Positions 34,772-43,422 of a stretch of 64,000 nt of DNA are shown one piece after another; the first letter of the stretch is position 1, and each line of letters opens with the position of its first letter. The notes beneath the pieces were generated by a model, which worked only from the letters and a program-made list of their open reading frames with translations, did no database searches and was not told the origin of the DNA. Source of the DNA: Bacillota bacterium (GTDB lineage Bacteria > Bacillota > Clostridia > Peptostreptococcales > Anaerovoracaceae); contig JAFPXY010000007.1 of the NCBI GenBank assembly GCA_017394515.1, positions 1 to 64,000 of the forward strand, given 5' to 3'. The position numbers and the translations under genes are program-made.

Positions 34772-35092
34772 ATGTCTAAAGAAAAGGGGCCTGACAACAG
34801 GATAATCAAAGAACTCATCTTGGAGAACAGCATGGAAGCCGCGGCCTCCGCTGATGGTATCTCCCGAATTCTTGACGTGAAGTCTGATGAAGATTTCGAT
34901 AGCAAGACAGTTGAGCTCAAAATCTTCATCGAAGTTTTCTACGGTTATAAGATCCCTGCGGTTTCCTGGGACGTGCAGAACGCAGTCAGGACCGCCGTAA
35001 AGAACGCTACCGGATACAAAGCAGATAAGATAGACATCCATATCCAAGGTGTCTCAAGAAAGCCAAAAGGGGCAGGAAAGGACAGAAAATGA
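34772..35092 (+). CDS. Asp23/Gls24 family envelope stress response protein
   Basis: The 106-residue protein carries the DUF322 pattern: AAASADGISRI, VELKIFIEVFYGYKIPAVSWDVQNAVRTAVKNATGYKADKIDIHIQGV. Asp23 proteins associate with the membrane through partners and with envelope stress, and they commonly precede nusB in Firmicutes. The C-terminus is basic (KPKGAGKDRK). It overlaps nusB by 4 bp. Ribosome binding site: TAGGTAGGTG, ending three bases before the TT ATG region, rather weak. Confidence 0.92.
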   Translation: MSKEKGPDNRIIKELILENSMEAAASADGISRILDVKSDEDFDSKTVELKIFIEVFYGYKIPAVSWDVQNAVRTAVKNATGYKADKIDIHIQGVSRKPKGAGKDRK

Positions 35093-35478
35093 AGAGAAAA
35101 GAAGCCAGAGAGTACGTCATGTCTCAAGCTTTTCAGATAGACGCTTCCCGCGACTGGGACAGACAGGCAGCAGAACTTATTGATAAGGAAGAACTTGGTA
35201 ATCAGTACGATTACGCCCTTAACGTGCTTTCCCACGTTATATCCGAAAGGGATAAGATCGATTCCATGATCAACGAGGTATCCACAGGCTGGACCACCGG
35301 CAGGATGGCCAAGACAGATATCGCCATCTTAAGAGTGGCGGTAAGCGAGATCCTCTATCAGGAAGACGTTCCCAAGGCAGTTGCCATCAACGAAGCCGTT
35401 GAAATGGCGAAAATCTACGGAACTGACGATTCCAGCAAGTTCATCAACGCGATCTTAGGCAAGATACCGGAAGCATGA
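35089..35478 (+). CDS. nusB: Transcription antitermination factor NusB
   Basis: The 129-residue helical protein matches NusB, with KRKEAREYVMSQAFQ at the start, the helix LSHVISERDKIDSMI and the C-terminal DVPKAVAINEAVEMAKIYGTDDSSKFINAILGKI. It binds boxA RNA with S10 in rRNA antitermination. It overlaps asp23 and the M22 gene by 4 bp each. Confidence 0.96.
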   Translation: MKRKEAREYVMSQAFQIDASRDWDRQAAELIDKEELGNQYDYALNVLSHVISERDKIDSMINEVSTGWTTGRMAKTDIAILRVAVSEILYQEDVPKAVAINEAVEMAKIYGTDDSSKFINAILGKIPEA

Positions 35479-36407
35479 AAGATCTGATCCTGGGAATTGA
35501 TACAAGCAATTACAGAACATCCGTGGCTCTGGTAGATCTCAAGGGAGAGATCATCCTGAACCATCGTGAACTTCTCAAGGTCCCGGAGGGTAAGCGCGGG
35601 CTGAGGCAATCAGAAGCCTTCTTTCAGCATGTGAATGCTCTGCCGGATGCCATAAGTTCTGCCATGGAATACAGAGATCGTATAACCGGAATTTCCGTAT
35701 CCACGAGACCCAGACCCAGAGAAGGCAGCTATATGCCTTGTTTCGGTGCGGGCTATGCCGCAGCAAAGGAACTTGCTTCAGCTCTTAATGTTCCTCTCCT
35801 TGAGACTTCTCATCAGGAGGGACATGTGGAAGCTATAAAGTTCTTTTCTGAATTCAAAGACGAGAAGGATATCATATTCTACCATCTTTCAGGTGGCACC
35901 ACGGAAGCTCTATATGATGACGAAATAGTGGGCGGAACCAAGGACATTTCTTACGGACAAGTTCTGGACAGAATAGGAGTCATGATGGGATTCAGCTTTC
36001 CTTCGGGAGAGTTTCTAGATAGGATTGCTCTGAACACGGAATATGCTTCAGATGCTCTGACACCTATCAAGGTCAAGGATGGTTGGTTCAACTTAAGCGG
36101 CATCGAGACCCAGGCCATGCGGAGCCTCGAATCGATCTGCGATGTAGAAGCCAGAAACAGCCTCATAAAGGAGGTCATGGACAAGATACTTGATTCCATG
36201 GTCATCATGTCTGAACAGCTGAACAAAAAATTCAACACCCGCAATCTGATCTTTTCCGGCGGCGTATCCTCTTCAGGATACATCAGATCGCAGATTCCGG
36301 AGAGACTGAAGGGGTATAACATAGTTTTCGGTTCTCCTGAACTCTCAGGAGACAACGCCGTGGGCACAGCTTTAATCATGGTCCGCGGTCAAAAGGAGTA
36401 TTTATAA
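35475..36407 (+). CDS. TsaD/Kae1-like M22 family protein
   Basis: The 310-residue protein belongs to the ASKHA-fold M22 family: LGIDTSNYRTSVALVD at the start, the metal motif HQEGHVEA (HxxGH) and the nucleotide-binding HLSGGTTEAL and FSGGVSSSGYIRSQI. It is shorter than true TsaD (about 335-345), and TsaD carries HMEGH. I read it as the TsaD paralogue often found between nusB and xseA in Clostridia, of unknown function, rather than the t6A enzyme itself. It shares one base with the xseA start. Confidence 0.8.
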   Translation: MKDLILGIDTSNYRTSVALVDLKGEIILNHRELLKVPEGKRGLRQSEAFFQHVNALPDAISSAMEYRDRITGISVSTRPRPREGSYMPCFGAGYAAAKELASALNVPLLETSHQEGHVEAIKFFSEFKDEKDIIFYHLSGGTTEALYDDEIVGGTKDISYGQVLDRIGVMMGFSFPSGEFLDRIALNTEYASDALTPIKVKDGWFNLSGIETQAMRSLESICDVEARNSLIKEVMDKILDSMVIMSEQLNKKFNTRNLIFSGGVSSSGYIRSQIPERLKGYNIVFGSPELSGDNAVGTALIMVRGQKEYL

Positions 36408-37534
36408 TGGCACTTAGACCAATAACGGTCACACAACTTAATGATTATATAGCAAGAGTATTTGAAAGTGACACGCTTCTAATGAACGTGGCCTGTGAAG
36501 GCGAGATATCCAATCTAAAATATCACAGTTCAGGTCACGTGTATTTCAGCATAAGCGACGAGAATGCCAAGATTAATTGCTTCTTCCCGGCTTCATATGT
36601 GAGGAATCTGAGGTATGAACTGGGAGATGGCATGAGAGTCATAGTGACAGGCAAGGTCACCGTTTATAGAAAGGGCGGCTATTATAGCCTTTTCGTCCGC
36701 TCCATTCAGGTGGCGGGTGAAGGAGACCTGGCCATGGCATTTCAGCTCATGAAGGAGAAACTCGAAAGGGAAGGCCTTTTCGATGCTGCTCATAAGAAGC
36801 CACTGCCCAGCTTCCCTAGGAAGATAGGCATATTGACCTCCGAGACCGGAGCTGCTATCCAGGACATGGTAAAGATCATAAGAGCCAGAAACCAACTGGT
36901 AGATCTGATTCTTTTCCCGGTGCTGGTCCAGGGAGAAGGTGCTTCAGAGAATATGGCAGCCTGCATGAGATTCGTAAACGCCAACTATGATGACATAGAC
37001 CTACTGATCATCGGAAGAGGCGGAGGCTCTCAGGAAGACCTCTGGGCTTTCAACGAGGAGATCCTGGCGAGAGCCATCTACGACTCAAGGATCCCTGTAA
37101 TATCTGCCGTAGGCCATGAGATAGACTTTTCCATATCAGACTTCGTGGCGGATATGAGAGCTGAAACTCCCACGGCTGCAGCAGAGATGGCAGTACCGGA
37201 TATAAGGGAGCTACTGAGGCAGCTTGATCAGAGAAAGGATAACCTCCTGAAGGATCTCATATCCCGGGTAAGATACGATGAACTCAGGGCGGATTCTTTG
37301 CTCAAGGGAATCAGAAACGATTTCGAGATGAAGATGACACGGGGACTCCACAAACTGGAGCAACTGAAACTTATCCTTGAGGAGAACGATCCCAGAAGGA
37401 TCATGGAGAAGGGCTATGCGGTCATTGAGGACAGTAAGGGTGAAACCGTCAGAACCGCTTCAGAACTAACAGACGGCGAATATACGGTGATCTTTAAAGA
37501 CGGAAAGGTCAGGGTGAAGATAGAAAATGTTTGA
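36407..37534 (+). CDS. xseA: Exodeoxyribonuclease VII large subunit
   Basis: The 375-residue protein has the N-terminal OB fold (VACEGEISNLKYHSSGHVYFSISDENAKINC) and the catalytic core with IGILTSETGAAIQDM, IIGRGGGSQEDLWAFN and PVISAVGHEIDFSISDFVADMRAETPTAAAEMA. The following coiled coil is shorter than in the 456-residue E. coli protein. It ends with the usual small DGKVRVKI segment. With XseB it degrades single-stranded DNA. xseB overlaps its last codons by 8 bp. Confidence 0.95.
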   Translation: MALRPITVTQLNDYIARVFESDTLLMNVACEGEISNLKYHSSGHVYFSISDENAKINCFFPASYVRNLRYELGDGMRVIVTGKVTVYRKGGYYSLFVRSIQVAGEGDLAMAFQLMKEKLEREGLFDAAHKKPLPSFPRKIGILTSETGAAIQDMVKIIRARNQLVDLILFPVLVQGEGASENMAACMRFVNANYDDIDLLIIGRGGGSQEDLWAFNEEILARAIYDSRIPVISAVGHEIDFSISDFVADMRAETPTAAAEMAVPDIRELLRQLDQRKDNLLKDLISRVRYDELRADSLLKGIRNDFEMKMTRGLHKLEQLKLILEENDPRRIMEKGYAVIEDSKGETVRTASELTDGEYTVIFKDGKVRVKIENV

Positions 37535-37706
37535 AGATAATCTCAAAAAGCTTGAAGAAATGGCCAAGGTCATAAGAAGCGAGGAAACTTCCCTCGATGA
37601 ATGCATCAAGGCCTACGAGGAAGGTATCAAAGCATACGAAGAGTGCAAAAAAATATTGGAAGAGACTAAGGGCAAAATAGAGGTTTACCATGGACAGAAC
37701 GTATGA
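37527..37706 (+). CDS. xseB: Exodeoxyribonuclease VII small subunit
   Basis: This short gene encodes 59 residues starting MFEDNLKKLEEMAKVIRSEE, then TSLDECIKAYEEGIKAYEECKKILEE, the family's helical hairpin with the conserved LEE, SLDE-type and YEEG elements. It ends GKIEVYHGQNV. The ATG at 37527 overlaps the end of xseA by 8 bp, and the TGA at 37704-37706 lies 17 bp into ispA, so all three genes are translationally linked. XseB binds the XseA coiled coil. Confidence 0.93.
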   Translation: MFEDNLKKLEEMAKVIRSEETSLDECIKAYEEGIKAYEECKKILEETKGKIEVYHGQNV

Positions 37707-38583
37707 TGACTACAAGGAACTGATAAATCAGCATCTAATGGATTTTATTCCGGTCATAGACAACAAAAGCATTTCGCTCTATGACTCAATGAAGTACAGC
37801 CTGACTGCCGGAGGTAAAAGATTAAGACCTGTGCTCCTTTTGGCTGCCTGCGAGTTTTCAGGTGGCAACATCAAGGAAGCACTTCCTTATGCTTGTGCAA
37901 TCGAGTACATCCATACCTATTCGCTTATCCACGACGATCTTCCCGCCATGGATAACGATGACTTGAGAAGAGGCCGTCCCACCAACCACAAGGTCTACGG
38001 AGAAGCTCAGGCCATACTGGCAGGCGACGGACTGCTCAACACAGCCTTTGAAGCCATGTATAAGGATATGCTGCTCTATTTCGATCAGCCGGATCAGATG
38101 CTTAAGAGAGTAAAGGCTGCCTATGAGATAGCCAAGGGAGCAGGCGTCAGAGGCATGGTGGCAGGACAGACCTCTGACATAGAAAGTGAAGAAAAGGACA
38201 TCTCAAACGAGATGCTCGAATATATTCATATCAACAAGACCGGAGCCCTTATAAAAGCTGCCATCATGGCAGGTTTGTCTCTTGGAGATCCGGATGCTGA
38301 TATGACAGAAAGAATGGAACGCTACGCAGAAAACCTCGGCTTATCTTTCCAGATCGCCGATGACATCCTGGATGTGGTCGGTAACGCTGAAGAGCTAGGC
38401 AAAAACGTAGGACAGGACCAGAAAGATCATAAGAACACCTACACATCCATCAATGGCCTTGATAAGGCTTACGAGAGACTGGATGAGCTTTCAAGGGATG
38501 CTTTGAAAGCTATTGAGGACTATTATGACAACGCTGAGTTTTTTGCGAATCTGATCAATGAAATGAAGAACAGAAGCAAATGA
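37690..38583 (+). CDS. ispA: Polyprenyl synthetase (farnesyl diphosphate synthase type)
   Basis: The 297-residue protein has GGKRLRPVLLLAACE, the first aspartate-rich motif DDLPAMDNDDLRRG and the second FQIADDILDVVG. Length and the spacing fit the short-chain IspA type that makes geranyl and farnesyl diphosphate. It lies between xseB and dxs, overlapping both, the standard xseA-xseB-ispA-dxs-tlyA order. Confidence 0.95.
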   Translation: MDRTYDDYKELINQHLMDFIPVIDNKSISLYDSMKYSLTAGGKRLRPVLLLAACEFSGGNIKEALPYACAIEYIHTYSLIHDDLPAMDNDDLRRGRPTNHKVYGEAQAILAGDGLLNTAFEAMYKDMLLYFDQPDQMLKRVKAAYEIAKGAGVRGMVAGQTSDIESEEKDISNEMLEYIHINKTGALIKAAIMAGLSLGDPDADMTERMERYAENLGLSFQIADDILDVVGNAEELGKNVGQDQKDHKNTYTSINGLDKAYERLDELSRDALKAIEDYYDNAEFFANLINEMKNRSK

Positions 38584-40487
38584 TTAAGAAATTGACTGAA
38601 TACGATTTTCCCGCAGATCTTAAGATTATGGATGAAAAGGAGCTGGAACTCCTGGCCATCCAGATCAGGGAATTTCTCATCGACAAAGTATCAAAAACAG
38701 GCGGACATATCGCCTCAAATCTTGGTGTGGTAGAGCTGACCATCGCTCTTCACAAGGTCTTTGACAGCCCTAAGGATAAGATCGTATGGGATGTTGGCCA
38801 TCAGGCTTACGTACATAAGATCCTTACAGGAAGAGCTGAAGGCTTCGATCACTTAAGGCAGTTCGGCGGCATGAGCGGCTTCCCTAAAGCTAAGGAGTCC
38901 GAGCACGACGTCTTCGACACCGGTCATTCGACCACGTCCATTTCAGCTGCCATGGGAATGGCAGCCGCCAGAGACATAAAGGGTGAAAATTTCGATGTCA
39001 TCGCGGTTATCGGAGATGGTTCTCTTACGGGCGGTATGGCCTATGAAGCCATGGACAACCTGGGCTTCAAGAAGAACAAGATGATCATCATCCTGAACGA
39101 TAACGGTATGTCCATTTCAAAGAACGTGGGAGGCATTTCCAGATATCTTGGATCCATCCGTACTTCCCATGGATATTTGAATGCAAAAAAATTCCTCAAG
39201 GGAAAGATGGACAACGAGAAGGGCGTAGGCCACAGCATAGCTCAGGGCCTTGCTTCCTTCAAGAACGATATCAAATACACCATCATGGACAATCCGGGAG
39301 TTTTCTTCGAAAATCTGGGTATCACTTATTTCGGTCCGGTGGATGGTCACGATATCAAGCAGGTCGTTGCAGCTCTTGAGAAGGCCAAAACTCTCAATGA
39401 ACCTGTCGTTATTCACTGCCTTACAAAGAAGGGCAAGGGTTATACCAACGCTGAGAAGATGCCAAGGAAGTTCCATGGTATCGGTCCCTTCGATCCTGAG
39501 ACCGGAGATCCTATTAAGAAATCCGATAAACCCAGCTTTTCAAGAGTCATGGGCGAGCATCTTTTGGAAATGGCTAAGAAGGACGAAAAGATCGTCGCTA
39601 TCACAGCGGCTATGGGAGAAGCTACAGGCCTCAAGGATTACTCCATCGAGATTCCCGAGAGGTATTTCGATGTGGGTATCGCCGAGGAGCATGGAGTGAC
39701 CTTCGCGGCAGGCCTTGCCAAGGAAGGGCTCAAGCCCATGGTCTGCATCTATTCATCCTTCCTCCAGAGAGCCTACGACCAGCTTCTGGAAGACGTCTGT
39801 CTTCAGAATCTACACGTGGTCTTCCTTCTGGACAGAGCAGGCGTAGTAGGTGCTGATGGTGAGACCCATCACGGTATCTTCGATCTCTCATATTTGAACA
39901 CCATGCCTAACATGAAAGTGCTAGTCCCCAAGGACGCAAAAGAACTCAAAGAGATGATGGACTGGGCTAAGGATCAGGATGGCCCTGTAGCCATCAGATA
40001 TCCCAGAGGAGAAGCTGATAATTCTGATGAAGAGCTCTCTGACGACTTTGAACCGGGTTCCAGAAGAGTCTTCGAAGGAGAAGGCATTGAAGTCTGGGGC
40101 CTTGGCAAGATGTATCCCATGGCAGAGAAAGTCAGAGATCTCTTGAACAGCAAGGGCTTTGACTGCGGACTCGTGGATGTGACATGCGAGAAACCTCTGG
40201 ATATTACGCCATATAAGGACATAAACGCCAGATATGTCATTACCATTGAGGACAACGTTATATCCGGCGGATTCGGAGATCATCTGGCCAATCGTTTAAA
40301 CGATGAGCATTGCCACGTTATCCGCTTCGGATGGCCTGATGAATTTATCGAGCATGGCTCCTATGACGAACTAGCTGACAAATACGGTCTCACTCCTGAA
40401 AAGATCACCTCTAAAGTGCTTAGATTCATTAAATCTGACCTTGAGAAGGATGGTATAAAGATTGGCAAGAAGGAGGATCCTCAATGA
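38580..40487 (+). CDS. dxs: 1-deoxy-D-xylulose-5-phosphate synthase
   Basis: The 635-residue transketolase-like enzyme shows GGHIASNLGVVELTIALHKVFDSP, the thiamine diphosphate motif GDGSLTGGMAYEAMDN with the later ILNDNGMSIS, and RYFDVGIAEEHGVTFAAGLA plus the C-terminal domain. It makes the first intermediate of the MEP isoprenoid pathway from pyruvate and glyceraldehyde 3-phosphate. It overlaps ispA and tlyA by 4 bp each. Confidence 0.97.
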   Translation: MIKKLTEYDFPADLKIMDEKELELLAIQIREFLIDKVSKTGGHIASNLGVVELTIALHKVFDSPKDKIVWDVGHQAYVHKILTGRAEGFDHLRQFGGMSGFPKAKESEHDVFDTGHSTTSISAAMGMAAARDIKGENFDVIAVIGDGSLTGGMAYEAMDNLGFKKNKMIIILNDNGMSISKNVGGISRYLGSIRTSHGYLNAKKFLKGKMDNEKGVGHSIAQGLASFKNDIKYTIMDNPGVFFENLGITYFGPVDGHDIKQVVAALEKAKTLNEPVVIHCLTKKGKGYTNAEKMPRKFHGIGPFDPETGDPIKKSDKPSFSRVMGEHLLEMAKKDEKIVAITAAMGEATGLKDYSIEIPERYFDVGIAEEHGVTFAAGLAKEGLKPMVCIYSSFLQRAYDQLLEDVCLQNLHVVFLLDRAGVVGADGETHHGIFDLSYLNTMPNMKVLVPKDAKELKEMMDWAKDQDGPVAIRYPRGEADNSDEELSDDFEPGSRRVFEGEGIEVWGLGKMYPMAEKVRDLLNSKGFDCGLVDVTCEKPLDITPYKDINARYVITIEDNVISGGFGDHLANRLNDEHCHVIRFGWPDEFIEHGSYDELADKYGLTPEKITSKVLRFIKSDLEKDGIKIGKKEDPQ

Positions 40488-41287
40488 AGGAAAGACTGGA
40501 CGTGCTCCTTGTTAAGAAGGGCTTCTTCGAGTCTCGTGAGAAGGCCAAGCGTGCCATAATGGCAGGACTAGTCCTCATAGATGAGATGGTCTATGACAAG
40601 GCAGGCACCATGGTGGATACCGAGAGCGAGATAAGAGTTAAAGGTGACACTTGCCCTTATGTATCCAGGGGAGGGCTGAAGCTTGAGAAGTCCATCAAGA
40701 CCTGGAACCTTGATTTTAAAGGATTCACCTGCATGGATATAGGGTCATCCACTGGAGGGTTTACCGACTGTATGCTTCAGAACGGAGCTGAGAAGGTCTA
40801 TGCCCTCGATGTTGGTACCAATCAGCTGGATTACAGGCTCAGAGTCGATCCCAGAGTTGTCGTCATGGAGAAGACCAATATCCGTGATGTGGATCCGGAT
40901 ACCTTCGAGAAACTTGACTTCATATCCATAGACGTTTCGTTTATTTCGCTCAATCTTGTCCTTCCTGTGGCATCACAGCTTCTCAAGGAAGGCGGTGAAC
41001 TGGTATCCCTGGTTAAACCTCAGTTTGAAGCCGGAAGGGAGAAGGTCGGAAAAGGCGGAATCGTGCGCGACAAGTCCGTGCACCGTGAAGTTATCGAAAA
41101 CGTCATTAAATACGCTCTAAACGCCGATTTGGCGCCTTGTGGGCTGTCCTACAGCCCCATCACCGGCGCCAAGGGCAACATAGAATATCTTCTCTATATG
41201 AAAAAAACTCCCGATGTGGATTCTTTGCTCACGGAAAGAGATATTCGTAACATAGTCGAAAGCTCGCACAGCGAGTTAGAAAAATAG
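40484..41287 (+). CDS. tlyA: TlyA family rRNA methyltransferase
   Basis: The 267-residue protein has an N-terminal S4 RNA-binding domain (RLDVLLVKKGFFESREKAKRAIMAGLVLI) and a FtsJ-like methyltransferase domain with DIGSSTGGFTDCMLQNGA and FISIDVSFISL. TlyA proteins 2'-O-methylate rRNA cytidines. The final codons (NIVESSHSELEK) lie in a 36-bp sequence repeated after the next gene, so this 3' end has been duplicated. In related genomes arginine repressor and recN genes often follow; here they do not. Confidence 0.93.
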   Translation: MKERLDVLLVKKGFFESREKAKRAIMAGLVLIDEMVYDKAGTMVDTESEIRVKGDTCPYVSRGGLKLEKSIKTWNLDFKGFTCMDIGSSTGGFTDCMLQNGAEKVYALDVGTNQLDYRLRVDPRVVVMEKTNIRDVDPDTFEKLDFISIDVSFISLNLVLPVASQLLKEGGELVSLVKPQFEAGREKVGKGGIVRDKSVHREVIENVIKYALNADLAPCGLSYSPITGAKGNIEYLLYMKKTPDVDSLLTERDIRNIVESSHSELEK

Positions 41288-41289
41288 AT
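41254..41289 (+). repeat. Direct repeat, copy 1 (3' tail of tlyA)
   Basis: A 36-bp sequence running from AGTCGA through AGCTCGCACAGCGAG to AAAAATAGAT matches 42075-42110 with a single mismatch (A at 41260, T at 42081). It contains the inverted repeat CTCGC-ACA-GCGAG and includes the tlyA stop codon. Confidence 0.95.
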
Positions 41290-41312
41290 TATAATTTAAG
41301 AGGATGTATTTA

Positions 41313-42083
41313 ATGAATAAAAAATATGAAAAAATAATAGTAGTGACAGGATTGTTATGTATATTAATATTTTTTTCCATATTTTTTAAATCATTTATGC
41401 CTTTTTCTGATTTAAAAATAAATGATGTAAAAACCATTTATGATATTAGTAATTATTATCCGAAGTATAAATTGTCTGAAGAGATGACAAGTGAAGTTAT
41501 CAACTTATTAAATGATGTAAAAATAAGAAAAACATTAATAAAAGAGGATGATCGTGAAGGTGGCGATCTTGGCATAGAGATTACATTATTTAACGGGGAA
41601 ATATTTGAAGTCAATTTTGAAGAACCTTATTTCATTATAAATAAGACAATATATGCATACTCAGGAAAACACTCACAAGATTTAAATGAATTAGAAAAGA
41701 AATTATGGATTGAAGGAAACTTAAATAGTGGTAATTGGAAGCGAAATCTATATAATGATATTGATATTATCAAAGAAGCGAATCATATTATTATAGCTTC
41801 ACTATCTGATTACAAGAAAAAAGATGACTCATATTATTTATATTTTCAACCTATTAACAATCTCAAAGGCACAGTAGATACGAATTCTGTTATTAAAGTT
41901 TCCACATTGGATGATGATACAATAAATTGGAAGGAATTACTTAATAAGGGAAAAGATTATCTTATATGTTTTGAAGAAAAAGAAGGAAGTAATGATTATT
42001 TTTTAATTCAAAACTTAATGATATCTGAAGATTCAAATGAGTACAACATGTATTTGGATATGGTATCAGACTACAGTCGATAG
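41313..42083 (+). CDS. Membrane-anchored protein of unknown function, in an inserted cassette
   Basis: The 256-residue product starts with a basic MNKKYEKI and one hydrophobic segment (IIVVTGLLCILIFFSIFF), then an extracellular-type region rich in D, E, K, N and Y. I recognise no family. No lipobox cysteine is present after the hydrophobic stretch. The gene is strikingly AT-rich and uses AT-ending codons, unlike both neighbours. It ends with a TAG inside the second direct repeat, created by the one base that differs between the repeats. An ATG 9 bases upstream (41304) is possible, but AAGAGG is better spaced for 41313. A TATAAT at 41290-41295 may be its own -10. Confidence 0.75.
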   Translation: MNKKYEKIIVVTGLLCILIFFSIFFKSFMPFSDLKINDVKTIYDISNYYPKYKLSEEMTSEVINLLNDVKIRKTLIKEDDREGGDLGIEITLFNGEIFEVNFEEPYFIINKTIYAYSGKHSQDLNELEKKLWIEGNLNSGNWKRNLYNDIDIIKEANHIIIASLSDYKKKDDSYYLYFQPINNLKGTVDTNSVIKVSTLDDDTINWKELLNKGKDYLICFEEKEGSNDYFLIQNLMISEDSNEYNMYLDMVSDYSR

Positions 42084-42110
42084 CTCGCACAGCGAGTTAG
42101 AAAAATAGAT
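42075..42110 (+). repeat. Direct repeat, copy 2
   Basis: Second copy of the tlyA tail, 821 bp from the first, identical in 35 of 36 bases and again holding CTCGC-ACA-GCGAG. It lies between the inserted gene and the aminotransferase ribosome binding site. Confidence 0.95.
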
Positions 42111-42150
42111 ATTAAAAGCTAAAATTTTTAAAAAAAAAGGAGAACAAAAA

Positions 42151-43347
42151 ATGAAGCTTTCACAAAAAATCCAGGAGATGGAATTATCTCCCATCAGAAA
42201 ATTCGTTCCTTATGCCGACCAGGCAAGAGCAGCAGGCAAAAAGGTCTATGGACTGAACATCGGTCAGCCTGACATCAAGACTCCCAGAGCTTTCTTTGAT
42301 GCAGTGCAGAACTTTGATCAGGAAGTACTTGCTTATGCTAATTCCCAGGGTATTCCTGAACTCCTGGACGCACTGGTCGGTTACTACAAGAGAATCGGTC
42401 TCGACTTTGAGAAGAAGGACCTCCTTATCACCAACGGTGGTTCCGAAGCTCTCAGCATGATCATGACAGGTATTCTCGATCCCGGTGATGAAGTTATCAT
42501 GGCTGAACCTTTCTATACAAACTACAAGACCTTCATCAAGGCTGCAGGCGGCAACATCGTTGCAATCCCTACAACAGCTGAAGACGGATATCAGTACGCT
42601 GTAAGAGAAAAGATCGAGGGCGTTCTCACTCCCAAGACCAAGGCTATCGCCATCATCAACCCCGGCAACCCTACAGGAAAGGTGCTGACCAAGGAAGAAA
42701 TGGATCTCATCGTTGACATCGTTGTAAAGAACGATCTTTATCTGATCTGCGACGAAGTTTACAGAGAATTCACCTATGATGGAAAAGAAATGTCCACCTT
42801 CGGAGCTTACAAGGAAGCTGAACAGAACGTTATCATCGTTGACTCCGTTTCCAAGAGATTCTCCGCTTGCGGCGCTCGTATCGGTTCCATCGCTTCCAAG
42901 AACGAAGCTCTCATGCAGAACCTCATGAAGATCTGCCAGGCCAGACTTTGCGTTCCTACACTTGACCAGGTAGGTTCCGCAGCTCTCTACAACCTGGATC
43001 CTTCATACTTTGACGATATTAAGAAAGAGTATGAATACAGAAGAAACGTTTCCGTTGAAGCTCTTAACGAGATCGAAGGCATCAAGTACGGTGTTCCTGA
43101 GGGAGCATTCTACATCACCTGCCAGCTTCCCGTTGACAACGCTGAGAAGTTCCTTATGTTCCTCCTTACTGAGTTCGATGTTAACGGCGAGACAGTTATG
43201 TTCGCTCCTGCAGGCGGATTCTACGGTACTAAGGGCGTAGGACAGTCTGACATCCGTATCGCATACGTACTTAAGGCAGAAGACATGAGAGCCGGTATCA
43301 ATATTATCAAAGAAGGTATCAAGGCTTACAACGCAAAAAATAAATAA
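42151..43347 (+). CDS. Pyridoxal-phosphate aminotransferase (class I/II)
   Basis: The 398-residue protein has the aspartate-aminotransferase fold: NGGSEALSMIMTGILDPGDEVIMAEPFYTNY, INPGNPTGKVLTKEEM, ICDEVYREFTYDGK and the PLP lysine in DSVSKRFSACGARIGS (SxSKxxxxxGxRxG). The substrate is likely an amino acid such as aspartate, alanine or an aromatic one, but cannot be fixed from sequence. AAAGGAGAACAAAAA precedes the ATG. It lies between the tlyA cassette and mutS, and appears to be transcribed as a separate unit or from readthrough. Confidence 0.92.
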   Translation: MKLSQKIQEMELSPIRKFVPYADQARAAGKKVYGLNIGQPDIKTPRAFFDAVQNFDQEVLAYANSQGIPELLDALVGYYKRIGLDFEKKDLLITNGGSEALSMIMTGILDPGDEVIMAEPFYTNYKTFIKAAGGNIVAIPTTAEDGYQYAVREKIEGVLTPKTKAIAIINPGNPTGKVLTKEEMDLIVDIVVKNDLYLICDEVYREFTYDGKEMSTFGAYKEAEQNVIIVDSVSKRFSACGARIGSIASKNEALMQNLMKICQARLCVPTLDQVGSAALYNLDPSYFDDIKKEYEYRRNVSVEALNEIEGIKYGVPEGAFYITCQLPVDNAEKFLMFLLTEFDVNGETVMFAPAGGFYGTKGVGQSDIRIAYVLKAEDMRAGINIIKEGIKAYNAKNK

Positions 43348-43357
43348 TCAACTTTAC

Positions 43358-43393
43358 GCGGATAGGGACACTGTGATATGTGTTCCTATCCGC
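43358..43393 (+). promoter_or_regulatory. Long stem-loop upstream of mutS
   Basis: GCGGATAGGGACAC pairs with GTGTTCCTATCCGC over 14 bp (one G-U) around the loop TGTGATAT. No T run follows (AAGGATCTG), so it is not a standard terminator. It may be an attenuator, an RNA-stability element or a protein-binding operator ahead of mutS-mutL-miaA. Confidence 0.6.
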
Positions 43394-43422
43394 AAGGATC
43401 TGTTTAAGAAAGGTTTTTACTA

